From Acidobacteriota bacterium (GTDB taxonomy: Bacteria; Acidobacteriota; Blastocatellia; Pyrinomonadales; Pyrinomonadaceae), in contig JAKOSS010000918.1 of assembly GCA_029777145.1 (NCBI GenBank), forward strand, positions 1 to 13,966: 13,966 bases of DNA. Reading direction: 5' to 3'. Position numbers and translations under genes: made by a program. How positions within the stretch are numbered: the first letter of the stretch is position 1; every line of letters starts with the position of its first letter. A model generated the notes under the pieces. The model was not told where the DNA came from, did no database searches, and was given only the letters and a program-made list of their open reading frames with translations. Positions 12,762 through 13,966 of the stretch are shown here, piece by piece.

Positions 12762-13966
12762 ATGAGGTCGTACACTTCAAGATTCGCCGTCGCCGTCACC
12801 TGCCTTTGGCTGATCGTTTCGGCGACAGCGCAGTCGACCGCAACAAAGCCCGTAAAACGTGAGGCCGATTTGCTCGAACTCGTCAAACTCGATAGGTCAA
12901 TCAAGCTCGACATCCGCTACGCGCGATCCGACAATTTCGTCGGCAAGCCCGTTTATTCCGAAGCCCGCGCCTTCCTGCAACGGCCGGCCGCTGAAGCCCT
13001 CGTCCGCGTTCACAGGAAACTGAAAGCGGAAGGGCTCGGCCTCGCGATCTTCGACGGCTATCGACCGTGGTCCGTGACGAAGCTCTTTTGGGAAGTGACG
13101 CCGGAAGACAAACGGATCTATGTCGCGAATCCGAAGACCGGATCGCGCCACAACCGCGGCTGTGCGGTCGATCTGAGCATGTACGACCGAAAATCCGGAA
13201 AGCTCGTTCCGATGCCGTCGGATTTCGATGAGTTTACGGAACGTGCGTCGCCTGATTACAAAGGCGGAACCGATTCCGAGCGCCGCAACCGCGACCTTTT
13301 GCGACGCGCGATGGAGGCCGAAGGGTTCACCGTCAACGCCAACGAATGGTGGCACTTTGATTACAAGGACTGGCAGTCGTACGCGATCTACGATATTTCG
13401 TTCGACGATGCCGGATCACTCGACCGTGCACCGAAAAAGCCGTCAATCAAGTTGGAACCGGGCTGGAAGAAGTTTTTCGACGAAGCCGGTTTGACGGGCG
13501 GAGCATACGTTTACGATCTCAAACGCAATCGCTACCACGTTTACGACAAGACTCGGTTCGATCAGCCATTTTCGCCGGCCTCCACTTCGAAGATCATCCA
13601 TTCGCTGATCTTTCTCGATTCAGAAGTCCTGAAGGACGAGAAGGAAGTACTCAAATGGGACGGAACGAAGTACGACATCGAGGGCTGGAACCGCGACCAG
13701 GATCTGCGAAGCGCGTACAAAGTTTCGGCCGTTTGGTTCTATCGCGACGTCTCGCGGCGACTGACTCGCGACCAGATGCAGACCTATTACGACGCCGCCC
13801 GGTACGGCAACCGATCGACGAAGGGATTCGGCGAGGCTTACTGGGTCAACGGCGAACTGGCGGTCACGCCGCGCCAGCAGATCGAGTTTCTTGTAAAACT
13901 CCACCAGAACCGGCTTCCGTTTTCGCCGCAGGTGATCGACATCGTCAAGGACATCATGATCGAGGA
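12762..13966 (+). CDS. Exported fusion: VanX-type D-Ala-D-Ala dipeptidase (M15D) + class D beta-lactamase domain; 3' end cut by window
   Basis: 401 codons read without a stop from ATG 12762 to the edge. Residues 1-23 are a signal peptide (SATA cleavage, then QS). About 35-216 are a full M15D zinc dipeptidase: DGYRPW with Arg101 (VanX Arg71), SRHNRGCAVD with zinc ligands His130 and Asp137, EWWH with catalytic Glu195 and zinc ligand His198. VanX enzymes split D-Ala-D-Ala. A linker of about 15 residues (217-231) leads to an OXA-type domain: STSK (Ser274, Lys277), SAV (Ser322), YGN (Tyr348), Trp361, plus WDG, WNRD and LRSAYKVSAV. Offsets from the catalytic serine (+3, +48, +74, +87) equal OXA-10's Ser67, Lys70, Ser115, Tyr141 and Trp154, so KTG is expected near residue 412, about 30 nt past the edge. 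No Shine-Dalgarno is obvious; a GTG two codons upstream is possible. The domain could be a beta-lactamase or a BlaR1-like sensor. Confidence 0.93.
   Translation, partial: MRSYTSRFAVAVTCLWLIVSATAQSTATKPVKREADLLELVKLDRSIKLDIRYARSDNFVGKPVYSEARAFLQRPAAEALVRVHRKLKAEGLGLAIFDGYRPWSVTKLFWEVTPEDKRIYVANPKTGSRHNRGCAVDLSMYDRKSGKLVPMPSDFDEFTERASPDYKGGTDSERRNRDLLRRAMEAEGFTVNANEWWHFDYKDWQSYAIYDISFDDAGSLDRAPKKPSIKLEPGWKKFFDEAGLTGGAYVYDLKRNRYHVYDKTRFDQPFSPASTSKIIHSLIFLDSEVLKDEKEVLKWDGTKYDIEGWNRDQDLRSAYKVSAVWFYRDVSRRLTRDQMQTYYDAARYGNRSTKGFGEAYWVNGELAVTPRQQIEFLVKLHQNRLPFSPQVIDIVKDIMIE

Noticed and set aside
12897..13355. 152-codon minus-strand frame
   Set aside because: It is antisense to the M15D dipeptidase domain, whose catalytic residues are all present on the plus strand.
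12762..13966. Two separate adjacent genes, dipeptidase and beta-lactamase
   Set aside because: The frame is continuous through codons 200-280, without a stop, frameshift or internal Shine-Dalgarno, and the second domain has no signal peptide of its own.

Overview
The window looks like chromosome of an Acidobacteriota member, most likely class Blastocatellia. This is inferred from the gene families (a very large Oar-type TonB-dependent receptor with an N-terminal carboxypeptidase-regulatory-like domain, FG-GAP secreted proteins, an exported VanX-like dipeptidase), moderate GC, GGAGG ribosome binding sites on several genes, and unusually repeat-rich intergenic DNA. No tRNA, rRNA, CRISPR array, transposase or phage gene was seen.

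Layout, left to right. At 1-896 (-) is the start of a Ski2/Mtr4-like helicase whose first domain is RecA2; it runs off the left edge. 897-1307 is non-coding and full of 7-bp and 10-bp repeats. An NTF2/SnoaL-like protein (1308-1691, +) converges on a GT4 glycosyltransferase (1772-2905, -), and both take their stop codons from heptad repeats. After another heptad array and a terminator comes the TonB receptor (3146-6439, -), preceded by an unlisted 50-residue exported peptide (6610-6762, -). A mostly non-coding stretch leads to a secreted 839-residue protein (7126-9645, -) with Asp-box, DUF1906 and six FG-GAP repeats. Next is ribA (9779-10435, -) with a strong terminator, divergent from a degenerate PilZ-like protein (10694-11095, +). 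Their shared 258-bp promoter region holds a perfect CRP-type palindrome and an 18-bp direct repeat. A heptad-repeat block (11097-11423) precedes a secreted protein of unknown function (11508-12566, +), which abuts a 47-residue membrane protein (12567-12710, -) through a shared TGATCA. The right edge carries an open gene (12762-13966, +).

The most striking item is that last gene: one uninterrupted exported polypeptide joining a complete VanX-type D-Ala-D-Ala dipeptidase (peptidase M15D) to a class D (OXA-type) beta-lactamase domain. All VanX catalytic residues are present, and the OXA motifs seen so far fall at exact canonical spacing. The second is a family of 7-bp-period arrays in at least eight non-coding patches, where the unit sequence changes from place to place but the 7-bp phase is kept.

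The genes do not form one pathway. Most are single-gene units separated by repeats and terminators. A common theme is the cell envelope and export: TonB receptor, secreted proteins, glycosyltransferase and a cell-wall/beta-lactam enzyme.
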